Assembly: GCA_963717155.1 (NCBI GenBank)
Contig: OY970326.1
Span: 2,046,001 to 2,110,000 of the forward strand
Length of the DNA: 64,000 nucleotides
Direction: 5' to 3'
Origin: G963717155 sp963717155
GTDB taxonomy: Bacteria > Actinomycetota > Thermoleophilia > Gaiellales > JALYLC01
The notes under the pieces were generated by a model. It did no database searches and had not been told where the DNA came from. It saw only the letters and a program-made list of their open reading frames with translations. The translations under genes and the position numbers were made by a program. How positions within the stretch are numbered: position 1 is the first letter of the stretch; every line of letters begins with the position of its first letter. Positions 34,849-43,564 of this stretch are shown one piece after another.

Positions 34849-36177
34849 ATGAAGACAGTCACGATCACCAACGATCGATTCGAGAGGGACGTGCTCGACT
34901 CCGACCTTCCAGTGCTGAACGACTTCTCGGCGCCGTGGTGCGGCCCATGTCGCAGTATCGCGCCCGCGCCGGCTCAGATCGCCGCCGCATACGACGGGCA
35001 GCGCGAGGTCACGGCAGCCATGAACACCCTGCCTCACGTGGCCGAGCTCGAGCCCGCCGCCTTCGAGGACGAGCTCCGACACCGGGACGACGTGATCGTC
35101 ATCGACACCCGCACGCGCGCCGACTTCGCAACCTGGCACGTCGACCCCGGACGCTCGAGGATCGTCAACGTGCCCGAGGCCGAGCTCGTCGCGAACCCGG
35201 AAGAGGCGCTCGACGGCGTCCCCGCCGACGCGCCCCTGCGGATCATCTGCAATGCGGGCAACGCGTCTCGGCGCGCGGCTGCGGCAATCGAGCACCGCCC
35301 GAACGAGATCCGCAGCGTGCGCGGCGGCATGATCGGCTGGTCGCGAGTCCTGCAGAGTGATGAGATCCCGCTCGGCGGCCCGATCACGGTCGTGCAGTTC
35401 CGACGGGAGGCGCGTGGCTGCCTCTCCTACCTCCTGGTCGCCGGAGGCGAAGCGCTCGTCGTCGACCCGGCGCCGGACATCCAGCAGTACCTGGACGAGG
35501 CCGCCCGACGAGGCGCGCGCATCACCCGCGTACTCGACACCCATGTCCACGCGGACCATCTCTCCGGCGCGCGCGAGCTCGCCCGGCGCGCACGAGCCAC
35601 GCTCCACCTCTCCCGCGCGGCGCTTGCTCGCGGCGTCCGCTACACCTCGCAGGTCGAGCCTGTCGACGATGGAGACCCCCTCACGATCGGTGACGAGACC
35701 GTGCAGGTCCTGGCGCTTTCCGGACACACGAGCGACATGATCGGCATTCAGGTCGCGCAGGACGCCCTGATCGGCGGCGACTCGCTCTTCGCCGACTCCG
35801 TCGCACGACCCGACCTCGAGAGCGGCGACGACGGCGCAGCAGACGCCGCCCGCCTGCTCCACCACTCGCTGCACGACCGCGTCGCCCCGCTTCCCGACAG
35901 GATGCCGCTGCTTCCCTGCCACTACGCCGGGGGTCGCCTCGACGGACCGCTCGCCCCGACCCTTGGTGCCGTCCGGGCTCGGGTTCACGAGCTGGCGCTC
36001 GGCGAGGACGCGTTCGTCGAGCAGGTGCTAGGAGCCATGCCGCCACGACCGGCGAACCACCTCTCCATCATCGCCATCAACCTCGGGGAGCAGCTCGACA
36101 GCGACTCGGCCGGACGCCTCGAGATCGGCGCGAACAACTGCGCCGCCAACGCCGACTGGGCGCACCGAGGCGCCTGA
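34849..36177 (+). CDS. Truncated thioredoxin - rhodanese - persulfide dioxygenase-like MBL fusion
   Basis: The 442-residue protein starts at ATG 34849 behind CAGGAG. Residues 1-56 are the first half of a thioredoxin (W-C31-G-P-C34) and stop before the cis-Pro strand. At Met58 a rhodanese domain begins, with catalytic C134 in IICNAGNAS. From ~185 a metallo-beta-lactamase domain of the ETHE1/blh type follows (TH232-V-H234-A-D236-H237, GGDSLF, LPCHYAG). The fusion could reduce, transfer and oxidise sulfane sulfur. The abrupt thioredoxin end suggests an in-frame deletion that joined two genes. Translation could also restart at ATG 35020. Confidence 0.78.
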   Translation: MKTVTITNDRFERDVLDSDLPVLNDFSAPWCGPCRSIAPAPAQIAAAYDGQREVTAAMNTLPHVAELEPAAFEDELRHRDDVIVIDTRTRADFATWHVDPGRSRIVNVPEAELVANPEEALDGVPADAPLRIICNAGNASRRAAAAIEHRPNEIRSVRGGMIGWSRVLQSDEIPLGGPITVVQFRREARGCLSYLLVAGGEALVVDPAPDIQQYLDEAARRGARITRVLDTHVHADHLSGARELARRARATLHLSRAALARGVRYTSQVEPVDDGDPLTIGDETVQVLALSGHTSDMIGIQVAQDALIGGDSLFADSVARPDLESGDDGAADAARLLHHSLHDRVAPLPDRMPLLPCHYAGGRLDGPLAPTLGAVRARVHELALGEDAFVEQVLGAMPPRPANHLSIIAINLGEQLDSDSAGRLEIGANNCAANADWAHRGA

Positions 36178-36272
36178 TGCTCCCGAAGCCGTTCCAACAG
36201 GTCGAGACGATCGACGTCGACAACGCCGCGCAGCGGCTCGGTGCAGGCGAGATCCTGCCCGTCGACGTAGCT
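36177..36272 (+). pseudogene. 5' fragment of a rhodanese-domain gene
   Basis: ATG 36177 overlaps the preceding stop (TGATG). The first ~32 codons read like a rhodanese N-terminus (VETIDVDNAAQRLGAGEILP, then VDV where Asp-x-Arg is expected). Sequence after ~36272 no longer resembles the family and turns Arg/Gly-rich, so only a fragment remains. It marks the right edge of the sulfur gene set. Confidence 0.5.
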
Positions 36273-36428
36273 CGCGCACGCCAGGGCCGGCCCGAACCAC
36301 GAACCGAGACGACGGGCTCGGAAGCGACGCGAGCGGTGCGATCATGGCGAGATGTCCACGCGCGCCACGGCCGAAGGCAGTCTGCAGACGGAGTGACTTC
36401 GATCGGGATGGGTCAATCCCGCTATGTG

Positions 36429-36452
36429 CCGATCCGCACGAGTGCGGATCGG
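36429..36452 (-). terminator. Probable ssrA terminator hairpin
   Basis: CCGATCCGCAC (36429-36439) and GTGCGGATCGG (36442-36452) are perfect inverted repeats separated by two bases, giving a 10-bp stem with a four-base loop. It lies 12 nt past the tmRNA 3' end. No U-tract follows. Confidence 0.6.
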
Positions 36453-36464
36453 CTCGACCAGAGA

Positions 36465-36835
36465 GGTGGAGGCGGTGGGAATCGAACCCACGTCCACGGC
36501 CGCGACGGGAAGGTTTCTCCAAGCTCAGCCTGTGCTCAGTCTCACCCGGCACCACTGCACAGGCTAGTGGGGCCGGGCCAGCACTCCTTTGGAGTCCCCC
36601 GTGGTCGGCGAGCGCGTTCCGCCACGGAGCAAAGCCCCCTGATGAGGCAATCCCTTCGTCGGAGGCTCCGAAGGGGCCATCGCTGGGCTAGTTACGAAAA
36701 ACTAGGCAGCGAGTGCGAGATCAGTATCAGATGTCGCAGGTATTGATTGTTCCGGGTGATTTACGAGGCCAACCGGAATCCTCGGCTTGCTTCCTTCCTC
36801 GTCGAGGTCGACCGTGTCGAAGCCTGGTCGCCCCC
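36465..36835 (-). ncRNA. ssrA: Transfer-messenger RNA (tmRNA)
   Basis: The 5' end GGGGGCGACCAGGCTTCGAC (from 36835) and the 3' end with T-arm GGTTCGAT and CGCCTCC-ACC (to 36465) pair as a seven-base acceptor stem with one G-U. The final A of CCA is not encoded. A short frame at 36737-36702 reads A-T-S-D-T-D-L-A-L-A-A then TAG, the expected tag ending in ALAA; the GCG resume codon is inferred. tmRNA rescues stalled ribosomes with SmpB, whose gene ends 39 nt upstream on the same strand. Confidence 0.92.
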
Positions 36836-36873
36836 GTACGAGTACGAACCCAGGATATCAGGCGCGTCGAGCG

Positions 36874-37332
36874 CTACCTGCGGGCCTTCATCTCGCGATC
36901 GATCTCGCGGCGGACGTCCCTCGTGGCGATCGCGTCGCGCTTGTCTCGACCCTCGCGGCCGCGCGCCAGCGCGATCTCGACCTTCGCGCGCCCGTCCTTG
37001 AAGTAGATTCGCAGAGGGACAAGCGTGAGTCCCCTCTCTGCGACGCGCGAGGCGAGCCGATCGAGCTCGGCCTTCCGCACCAGGAGCTTGCGATCGCGCG
37101 TCGGCTCGTGGTTCTCGCGATTGCCCTGCGCGTACGGCTCGATCGTGGCGTTGACGAGCCACAGCTCGCCGTCCTTCTCCGTCGCGTAGGCGTCGCGAAT
37201 CACCACCTTGCCGGCGCGCAGCGACTTGACCTCGGTGCCCATCAGGGCGAGCCCGGCCTCGAGCCGCTCGAGCACCTCGAACTCGTGTCTCGCCCGGCGG
37301 TTGGTGACAACCGTATGCTCGCCCGCAGCCAT
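36874..37332 (-). CDS. smpB: SsrA-binding protein SmpB
   Basis: The 152-residue protein has the SmpB beta-barrel (VVTNRRARHEFEVLERLEAG; VKSLRAGKVVIRDAYA; NHEPTRDRKLL) and the basic C-terminal tail (GREGRDKRDAIATRDVRREI) that enters the decoding centre. It binds tmRNA and carries it to stalled ribosomes. ssrA follows directly on the same strand. Confidence 0.96.
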   Translation of the reverse strand: MAAGEHTVVTNRRARHEFEVLERLEAGLALMGTEVKSLRAGKVVIRDAYATEKDGELWLVNATIEPYAQGNRENHEPTRDRKLLVRKAELDRLASRVAERGLTLVPLRIYFKDGRAKVEIALARGREGRDKRDAIATRDVRREIDREMKARR

Positions 37333-37344
37333 CGGCTCAGGGTA

Positions 37345-39144
37345 CTACCGTCGTCCGCGCGGCCGCCGCGTCGGCGGCCTCCCGCCGCGCTGCGATCCCG
37401 CCGCTCCACGCGGCCCCGGTCGCGGTCGCTCGTCGTGGCGCGGCTCGCGACCCGCGAGGTCGAGCGTGATCCGCCCGCGTGGCGCGTCGATCTCCGTGAC
37501 GACGATACGAAGCGGATCGCCGAGGCGGAACCGTCGGCCGTTCGCGCGCCCCACGAGCGCGGTGCCGAGCTCGTTCGGCTCGAAGCGGTCACCGTAGTCG
37601 AGCCTGCGGCTCGGGAGAAACCCCTCGAACACGTCCGAGAACCGCACGAACAGCCCGGGGCCGATGAGTCCCGTGATCTCGCCGTCGTGCTCGCGCTGAG
37701 GATCGTCGCGCAGCTCGTCGGCCAGCAAGCTCGCGGCGCAGATCCCGTCGGCCCTCCGCTCGACGTCGGCGGCCAGCCGCTCGGCCGTCGACGTGTGCTC
37801 GGCAAGCTCGGCAAGCTCGCTGCCCGCCTCCGGCAATGCCTCCTGCTGGCCGATCGCCGCCAGCAGGCTGCGATGACAGACGAGGTCCGGGTAGCGCCGG
37901 ATCGGCGACGTGAAGTGGCAGTAGGCCTTCGACGCAAGACCCGTATGGCCGAGGTTCTCCGGGAAGTAGCGCGCCTGGTCGAGCGAGCGCAGGAGCTGCG
38001 ACCAGAGCGCCTCGCCCGTCCGACCGCGGCCGCGGAGGAAGGCTCCGAGAATCCGGGCCTGCTCGCTGACCCAGGCAGCGGCGTCGTCGACGGACATGCG
38101 CTCGGGCACGGGGGCGGTCGGCACGCCCAGATCGGCGAAGCGCTTGACGAGCGACTCGATCGCCGGTGGCTCTGGCGCCCGATGGATGCGGAAGAGCGCC
38201 GGCAGCTTGCGGCGCGCGAGCAGCTCGGCAACCTGCTCGTTGGCGAGGATCATCAGCTCCTCGATCAGCGAGTGCGCACGAGGCTCGGCATCGCGACGCG
38301 CCTCCGTGACACGACCGTCGGAGAGCTCGAAGACGAGCTCGAGCGACTCGATCGCGAGCGCTCCTCTGGCGAAGCGCCGGCGCCGGAGCTCGGACGACAC
38401 GCGATCTGCCAACCGCAGCGTCTCGACGACGCTGGCGCTGCGCGACGAGCGAGCGCCCTCGAGGATCTCGTGCGCCTCCGTGTAGTCCAGGCGGGCGTCC
38501 GAGCGGATCAGGCTTCGCAGGAAGCGCGGCTCGCCCGGGCGAAGTGCTTCGTCGAAGGTCACCTCGACCGTGACGGCGCGCCGATCGCGGCCCTCCTTGA
38601 GCGAGCACACGTCGTTCGAGAGCTGCGGCGGCAGCATCGGCTCGACACGCCCCGGCACGTACACCGACAGCGCCCGACGCGCTGCTTCGCGGTCGAGCGC
38701 GGTTCCTGGCCGCACGTGGAACGCGACGTCGGCGATATGGACGTAGACGATGAGCGACTCGCCGTCGACGACGACCGAGATCGCGTCGTCGAAGTCGCGG
38801 GCATCGGGCGGGTCGACCGTGACGGTGGGCAGCTCGCGCAGATCGGCGCGGCCATCGTCGAGCCCGTCGGGCTCGACCGCCGCGCCGCGCGCATCGGCGA
38901 GGGCGGCCTCCGGGTACGCCGTGCCCACGCCGCCCTCGATCAGCACGCCGCGCATCAGGGCGCGGATGTCGCTCGGCTTGCCGAGACGCTCGACGACCCT
39001 CCCCCGCGACGCGTGCACCTCGACCGCGACGAGCTCTCCCTGGTCGACCGGAAGCGACCCGCGACGCCCGAGACTGATCGGGGCGCCCGGCTCGAGGTAC
39101 GGATCGGCGACCAGGAAGCGGCCGCGACGCGCGACCTCGCACAC
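37345..39144 (-). CDS. RNB-domain exoribonuclease (RNase II/R family)
   Basis: A short N-terminal OB-like region is followed by the RNB catalytic domain (residues ~105-420; acidic active site in TVDPPDARDFDDAIS) and a C-terminal S1 domain (GEITGLIGPGLFVRFSDVFEG), then a basic Arg/Pro tail. It degrades RNA 3' to 5'. At ~600 residues it is shorter than E. coli RNase R. The first standard start is GTG 39144, but the frame is open to a CTG at 39183 that overlaps the S41 protease stop (CTGA) and would add MSTARWPRPGAPV. smpB lies 12 nt downstream, a common pairing since RNase R works with tmRNA. Confidence 0.88.
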   Translation of the reverse strand: MCEVARRGRFLVADPYLEPGAPISLGRRGSLPVDQGELVAVEVHASRGRVVERLGKPSDIRALMRGVLIEGGVGTAYPEAALADARGAAVEPDGLDDGRADLRELPTVTVDPPDARDFDDAISVVVDGESLIVYVHIADVAFHVRPGTALDREAARRALSVYVPGRVEPMLPPQLSNDVCSLKEGRDRRAVTVEVTFDEALRPGEPRFLRSLIRSDARLDYTEAHEILEGARSSRSASVVETLRLADRVSSELRRRRFARGALAIESLELVFELSDGRVTEARRDAEPRAHSLIEELMILANEQVAELLARRKLPALFRIHRAPEPPAIESLVKRFADLGVPTAPVPERMSVDDAAAWVSEQARILGAFLRGRGRTGEALWSQLLRSLDQARYFPENLGHTGLASKAYCHFTSPIRRYPDLVCHRSLLAAIGQQEALPEAGSELAELAEHTSTAERLAADVERRADGICAASLLADELRDDPQREHDGEITGLIGPGLFVRFSDVFEGFLPSRRLDYGDRFEPNELGTALVGRANGRRFRLGDPLRIVVTEIDAPRGRITLDLAGREPRHDERPRPGPRGAAGSQRGGRPPTRRPRGRR

Positions 39145-39179
39145 GACGGGCGCGCCGGGCCGAGGCCAGCGGGCGGTGC

Positions 39180-40310
39180 TCAGTGGCCGAGCCGGCTGGC
39201 GTGTACTGCCCGGAGAGCGAGCGCCATGACGTGCTTCGGCTTAGCGGGAATGTTCGGAACCACGCCGCGCCCGTGGAGGTCACGACCCTTCGGCGTGAGG
39301 TACTCGGCGATCGTCAGCTTCAGCGCCGCGCCGTTCGCGAGCGGCTCGACCGACTGGAGCGAGCCCTTCCCGAACGTCCGCGAGCCGACGATCGCGCCGC
39401 GCTTGTGGTCCTGGATCGCTGCCGCGACGATCTCGGCCGCGCTCGCAGTCCTGCCGTCGACGAGCACCGCGAGCGGCATGGGCGGCAGTGCGCTCTTCGA
39501 CGCGTTGCGAATGTGATGGCCGACGTTGACGCCGCTCCACGAGACGATGCGTCCCTTGCGCACGAACACCGAGGTCGTGTCGACGGCCTCATCGAGCAGG
39601 CCGCCCGGGTCTCCGCGCAGATCGAGGATCACCGCAGGAGCGCCGGTCGCGAGAGTCCGCACCTGGCGCGCGACTCCGGCGGCGAACGTCCGGATGCGGA
39701 TCACGCGCACACGACGGGGCCCCTTGCCGATGTAGTAGGCGCTCACCGCATGCGTCGGGATCTGGACGCGTACGAGGCGCACGTTCCTGATTCCGCCCGA
39801 GTGCCGCACCTGGAGCGCGACGTGGGTGCCCGAGACACCTCCCTGGAGGTGTGCGAGTGCCGTCTCGACGTCGATGCCGCGCGTCGAGACGCCGTCGATC
39901 GCGAGGATCGCATCGCCCGCCGCGAGCCCTTCCTGCGCTGCAGGCGAGCCGACGAGCAGGTGGATGACCCGCAGCCCGGCCTCCCGATCCGGCGCCACGC
40001 TCATCCCCACGCCGATCCGTGTTGCGGCGATGCGGTTGAGGAAGGTCCGGTACTGGTTGGGATTCAGGTAGACCGTGTAGCGATCGTCGAGGCTCGCGAT
40101 CAGCGCGGGAATCGTCGGCGCATGCATGGCACGCGCGTCGAGGGGCCGCACGTAGCGATCCTCCAGCTCCTGACGTACGAGCGCAACCGTCGGCACCGGC
40201 GCCGCAACCGGTTGCGGATGGGAGTCGAACATCATCCGATCGACCACCAGCCCGACGCCGAAACAGCAGACGATGCTGCCGCCGATCGCTAGGGCGGGTT
40301 TGAGGCGCAC
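39180..40310 (-). CDS. S41-family C-terminal processing peptidase
   Basis: The 376-residue protein has an N-terminal signal anchor (ALAIGGSIVCCFGVGLVV), a PDZ domain (residues ~95-180, IGVGMSVAPDREAGLRV) and a tail-specific protease domain. The catalytic Ser is in DGRTASAAEIVAAAIQDH and the Lys in TFGKGSLQSVEPL. It would act on the outer face of the membrane on unfolded or tagged proteins. A TATAGT box ends about nine bases before GTG 40310, suggesting a very short or absent leader. It follows ftsX in the same direction. Confidence 0.9.
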   Translation of the reverse strand: MRLKPALAIGGSIVCCFGVGLVVDRMMFDSHPQPVAAPVPTVALVRQELEDRYVRPLDARAMHAPTIPALIASLDDRYTVYLNPNQYRTFLNRIAATRIGVGMSVAPDREAGLRVIHLLVGSPAAQEGLAAGDAILAIDGVSTRGIDVETALAHLQGGVSGTHVALQVRHSGGIRNVRLVRVQIPTHAVSAYYIGKGPRRVRVIRIRTFAAGVARQVRTLATGAPAVILDLRGDPGGLLDEAVDTTSVFVRKGRIVSWSGVNVGHHIRNASKSALPPMPLAVLVDGRTASAAEIVAAAIQDHKRGAIVGSRTFGKGSLQSVEPLANGAALKLTIAEYLTPKGRDLHGRGVVPNIPAKPKHVMALALRAVHASRLGH

Positions 40311-40374
40311 GACCAGAGAACTATATCTCCACGCATCTGACGATGCTTGCCCCGGAAGGCACCCTAACCAGATC

Positions 40375-41256
40375 TCAAACTCGCAGGTACCGCCGAAGCG
40401 TGAGACCCGAGCCGGCGGCGCCGAGGCCGGTTCCCGCGAGCAAGAGGAGCGCGCCGAGGAGCCAGAAGGAGATGGCCTGCACCTGGCTCGACGAGAGGTC
40501 GGAGCCCTGGATCCACTCCCGCAGGAGTCCGACGTAGGAGGCGTACAGGAGCGCTATCGCGACCGCTGCGCCGACCAGCCCGCACAGCATCCCCTCGATC
40601 ACGAACGGCATGCGGACGAACCAGTTCGTCGCCCCTACCAGCTTCATCACCTCGATCTCGCGCCGTCTCGAGTGGATCGACAGCCGGATCGTGTTCGCGA
40701 TCAGGAGCACGGCCGCGACCGCGAGTATCAGGATCAACCCGCCGACGACGGCCTCGATCGTCGCGCCGACGCGCAGCACGCGATCAGCGGTCTTGCCGCC
40801 GTAGTTGACGGAGTCGACACCGGGCCGTCCGCGGGCCGTAGCGGCCACCGCCTTGGCCTGCCCGGGATCGTGCAGGTGCACCTCGAGCGATGCGGGAAGC
40901 GGGTTCACGGGAAGCTGCTTGAAGACCGTGTTGTCCTTGCCGAGCTGCTGCTTCATCTTCGCCAGCGCGGCGCCCTTCGACAGGTAGACGACGGTCTTGA
41001 CGTCGGGGTTCTGTCGCAGACGCATCTCCAACAGGCCGACCTGCTTCGCCGAGACGTCGTCCTTCAGGTACACCGAGACCTTCGTCTCCCCCCGCACCTG
41101 GTCGACCTTCGCGTACAGGTAGCTGCCGAGGGCGACGAACACCCCGAGGAAGAACATGACGATCAGCACCGTGACCGTCGCCGCCAGCGTGGTCGCGAGG
41201 TTCGCGCGCAGCGAGCGCACGGCCTCGCCGACGTAGAACCGGAAACGCGTACTCAC
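40375..41256 (-). CDS. ftsX: Cell division protein FtsX
   Basis: From GTG 41256 the protein has 293 residues: one N-terminal helix, an extracytoplasmic domain (VSVYLKDDVSAKQVG onward) and three C-terminal helices (ANTIRLSIHSRRREIEVMKL marks the FtsX core). It is the membrane partner of FtsE and activates peptidoglycan hydrolases at division. The start overlaps the ftsE stop by 4 nt. Confidence 0.93.
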   Translation of the reverse strand: MSTRFRFYVGEAVRSLRANLATTLAATVTVLIVMFFLGVFVALGSYLYAKVDQVRGETKVSVYLKDDVSAKQVGLLEMRLRQNPDVKTVVYLSKGAALAKMKQQLGKDNTVFKQLPVNPLPASLEVHLHDPGQAKAVAATARGRPGVDSVNYGGKTADRVLRVGATIEAVVGGLILILAVAAVLLIANTIRLSIHSRRREIEVMKLVGATNWFVRMPFVIEGMLCGLVGAAVAIALLYASYVGLLREWIQGSDLSSSQVQAISFWLLGALLLLAGTGLGAAGSGLTLRRYLRV

Positions 41257-42119
41257 ACGTACCCGCCGCGCCGGTCGTCGCGTACCAGCCGCCCGTGCTC
41301 GAGCGCGATCACGCGCCGGCGCATCTTGTCGACCATCTCGCGGTCGTGGGTCGCCATCACGACCGTGGTGCCCGAGCGGTTGATCCGGTACAGCAGCTGC
41401 ATGATGCCGACGGACGTGTCGGGATCGAGGTTGCCCGTCGGCTCGTCGCAGATCAGGAGCGCGGGATGGTTCACGAACGCCCGCGCGATCGAGACGCGCT
41501 GCTGCTCGCCGCCGGAGAGCTCGTGCGGGAGCCGGTCGAGCTTCTCGCCGAGCCCGACGAGCTGGAGGATCTCGGGCACCTTGCGCTCGATCTTCGCCCG
41601 ATCCTGGCCCTGCACCTCGAGCGCGTACGCCACGTTCTGGAACACGTTGCGGTTCGGGAGCAGCTTGAAGTCCTGGAAGACGCAGCCGATGTTGCGCCGC
41701 AGCTGCGGCACCTTCGAGCGCCGAAGCTTCTCGAGCGAGCGACCGCCGACGAGGACGGAGCCCTCGCTGGCTCGCAGCTCGCACAGGAGCAGCTTGATGA
41801 AGGTCGACTTGCCCGAGCCGGACGGGCCCACGAGAAAGACCCACTCGCCCTTGTCGATCGTCAGCGAGATGCTGCGAAGCCCGACGACATCGCCCGGGTA
41901 CACGAGAGACGCCTTCTCGAAGACGATCATCGGCGTGCCCGGGCGTTGCGGGGCGCGCGGCGAGCGCTCGTCCTCGGCCGCCAGCGCAGCGAGGCGCTCT
42001 GCGCGGGTCAGCGGCTGCGCTGGGGGCTCAGCGACGGTCGAAGGCCGGTCGAGCACGGCTGTGAACGGGGCGGCTGGGGCCTCCCGGATCTCGCGGTGCT
42101 CTTCCTCGCGCTTCAGCAT
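41253..42119 (-). CDS. ftsE: Cell division ATP-binding protein FtsE
   Basis: The ABC ATPase core begins at residue 64 (MIVFEKASLVYPG), with Walker A GPSGSGKST near residue 98, signature LSGGEQQRV, Walker B LLICDEPT and a switch His in ATHDREMV. ATG 42119 gives a 63-residue Pro/Ala/Glu-rich extension not usual for FtsE. Its codon use is typical of the genome, so I kept it. ATG 41930 would give the standard ~225-residue protein. Neither start has a clear ribosome site. The 215-bp region upstream to prfB shows no gene. Confidence 0.92.
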   Translation of the reverse strand: MLKREEEHREIREAPAAPFTAVLDRPSTVAEPPAQPLTRAERLAALAAEDERSPRAPQRPGTPMIVFEKASLVYPGDVVGLRSISLTIDKGEWVFLVGPSGSGKSTFIKLLLCELRASEGSVLVGGRSLEKLRRSKVPQLRRNIGCVFQDFKLLPNRNVFQNVAYALEVQGQDRAKIERKVPEILQLVGLGEKLDRLPHELSGGEQQRVSIARAFVNHPALLICDEPTGNLDPDTSVGIMQLLYRINRSGTTVVMATHDREMVDKMRRRVIALEHGRLVRDDRRGGYV

Positions 42120-42334
42120 GTAGTTGAGGCCTCGCGGTGTGGGTTCAGCATCGTTCGACCCTTCCGTCGCGGCACACCATCAGCGCGCCCGCGCCCGCAG
42201 AGCGGGAATGGCAAGGGTAAGCGACCGTTCGTCGCAGCAGGCCTCGATCCTCCGATGAGCCTGTCACATCCTCGTGCGTCCTGGACAAGCCTAGCAGCGC
42301 CTGTTCCCGGGTTCACGCGTCGCGGGGCTCGGGG

Positions 42335-43496
42335 CTACTCGGCGTCCAGGTCGGGATCGGAGTCGGAGACACCGTCCTGACGCAGCTGGCCGGCTGCGCG
42401 CGCGAGCAGGTACTCGGAGATGAACTCGTCGAGGTTTCCGTCGAGCACGGCCTGGGCGTTCCCCTCCTTCTTCCCCGTGCGCACGTCCGTGACCATCGTG
42501 TACGGATGCAGCACGTAGTTGCGGATCTGCGAGCCGAACGAGTTCTCGACCGACTCGCCGCGCTCGCGCGCGAGCGTCGCCTCGCGCTCCTCGCGCTCTG
42601 CCTCGAGCAGACGGCCCTTGAGCACGCGCATCGCCGCAACACGGTTCTGCAGCTGGGATCGCTCGTTCTGGCACTGCACGACGATGCCGGTCGGGATGTG
42701 CGTGATGCGGACGGCCGAGTCGGTCTTGTTCACGTGCTGGCCGCCGGCTCCCTGCGCGCGGTACGTATCGATCCGGAGGTCCTTGTCCTCGATCTCGATG
42801 TCGGCGTCGTCCGTCACGGCCGGCGACAGCTCGACCTTCGCGAAGCTGGTCTGGCGCCGGTGGGCCGAGTCGAACGGCGAGAGGCGCACGAGGCGATGGA
42901 CGCCCTTCTCCGCCTGCAGGATCCCGTACGCATTCTCGCCCCGCACGGCGAACGTGGCCGACTTCAGGCCCGCTTCCTCGCCCGGCGTCGCATCGAGCAG
43001 CTCGAAGCGCAGACCGCGACCCTCCGCCCAGCGCTGGTACATCCGCAGCACCATCTCGGTCCAGTCCTGCGAGTCGGTCCCGCCTGCACCCGCGGACAGG
43101 GTCACGATCGCATCCCCCGCGTCGTACTCGCCCGTGAAGAGCGCCTCCTCGCGGAGCCGATCGAGCTCGGCGCGGGCGCGTACGGTCGCGCCCGAAGCCT
43201 CCTCGACCAGGTTCGGATCGTCCGCAAACAGCTCCTGCAGCGCCTCGAGGTCGTCGATCTCGGAGGCGAGATGCTGGTACGTCTCGAGCTTGCGCGTCGC
43301 ACGTGCGTGCTCGGACGAGAGTCTGGCGGCCCGGCGCTGATCGTCCCACACCCCGGGATCGGCGAGCGCGTCGTTCAGCTCGCCGAGACGCCGCTCGAGC
43401 GTCGCCGGGTCAAAGGTAATCACGGACCCAGGCAAGCTGGTCCCGGAGCTCCTGGATCGCCGCGGCGAGCTCCGCGGGCGTGCTCGGCCCGGTCAT
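42335..43496 (-). CDS. prfB: Peptide chain release factor 2, with programmed +1 frameshift
   Basis: Translation begins at ATG 43496 (after GGCAGGGA) and reads 28 codons ending RDYL, then meets TGA in CTT TGA C at 43415-43409. A +1 shift there continues as DPATLERRLGELNDALADPG to the stop at 42335, for a 386-residue RF2. The anticodon motif SPF (~204-206) and catalytic GGQ (~249-251) are intact. RF2 recognises UGA, so low RF2 raises frameshifting and restores its own level. An in-frame ATG at 43435 in the second frame would give an artificial N-terminus that lacks the usual start. Confidence 0.93.
43409..43415 (-). other. RF2 programmed frameshift site CTT TGA C
   Basis: The heptamer CTTTGAC follows codons for RDY exactly as in the canonical RF2 site (Tyr-Leu-stop). 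The strong upstream Shine-Dalgarno-like element of E. coli is absent; only TGGG lies about 11 bases before, so frameshifting may be less stimulated here. Confidence 0.88.
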
Positions 43497-43564
43497 GAGA
43501 TCCCTGCCTCGGCGCTGTTCGTCATGGGAGGGAGCATACCCAGGGGTGCTGCGAAGATGGTCCC

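Noticed and set aside
36787..39516. Long plus-strand open frame across ssrA, smpB and the ribonuclease gene
   Set aside because: It runs antisense through tmRNA and two well-identified genes; it has no recognisable domain.
40273..42123. Plus-strand open frame opposite ftsX/ftsE
   Set aside because: Antisense of two conserved cell-division genes with overlapping starts; no domain.
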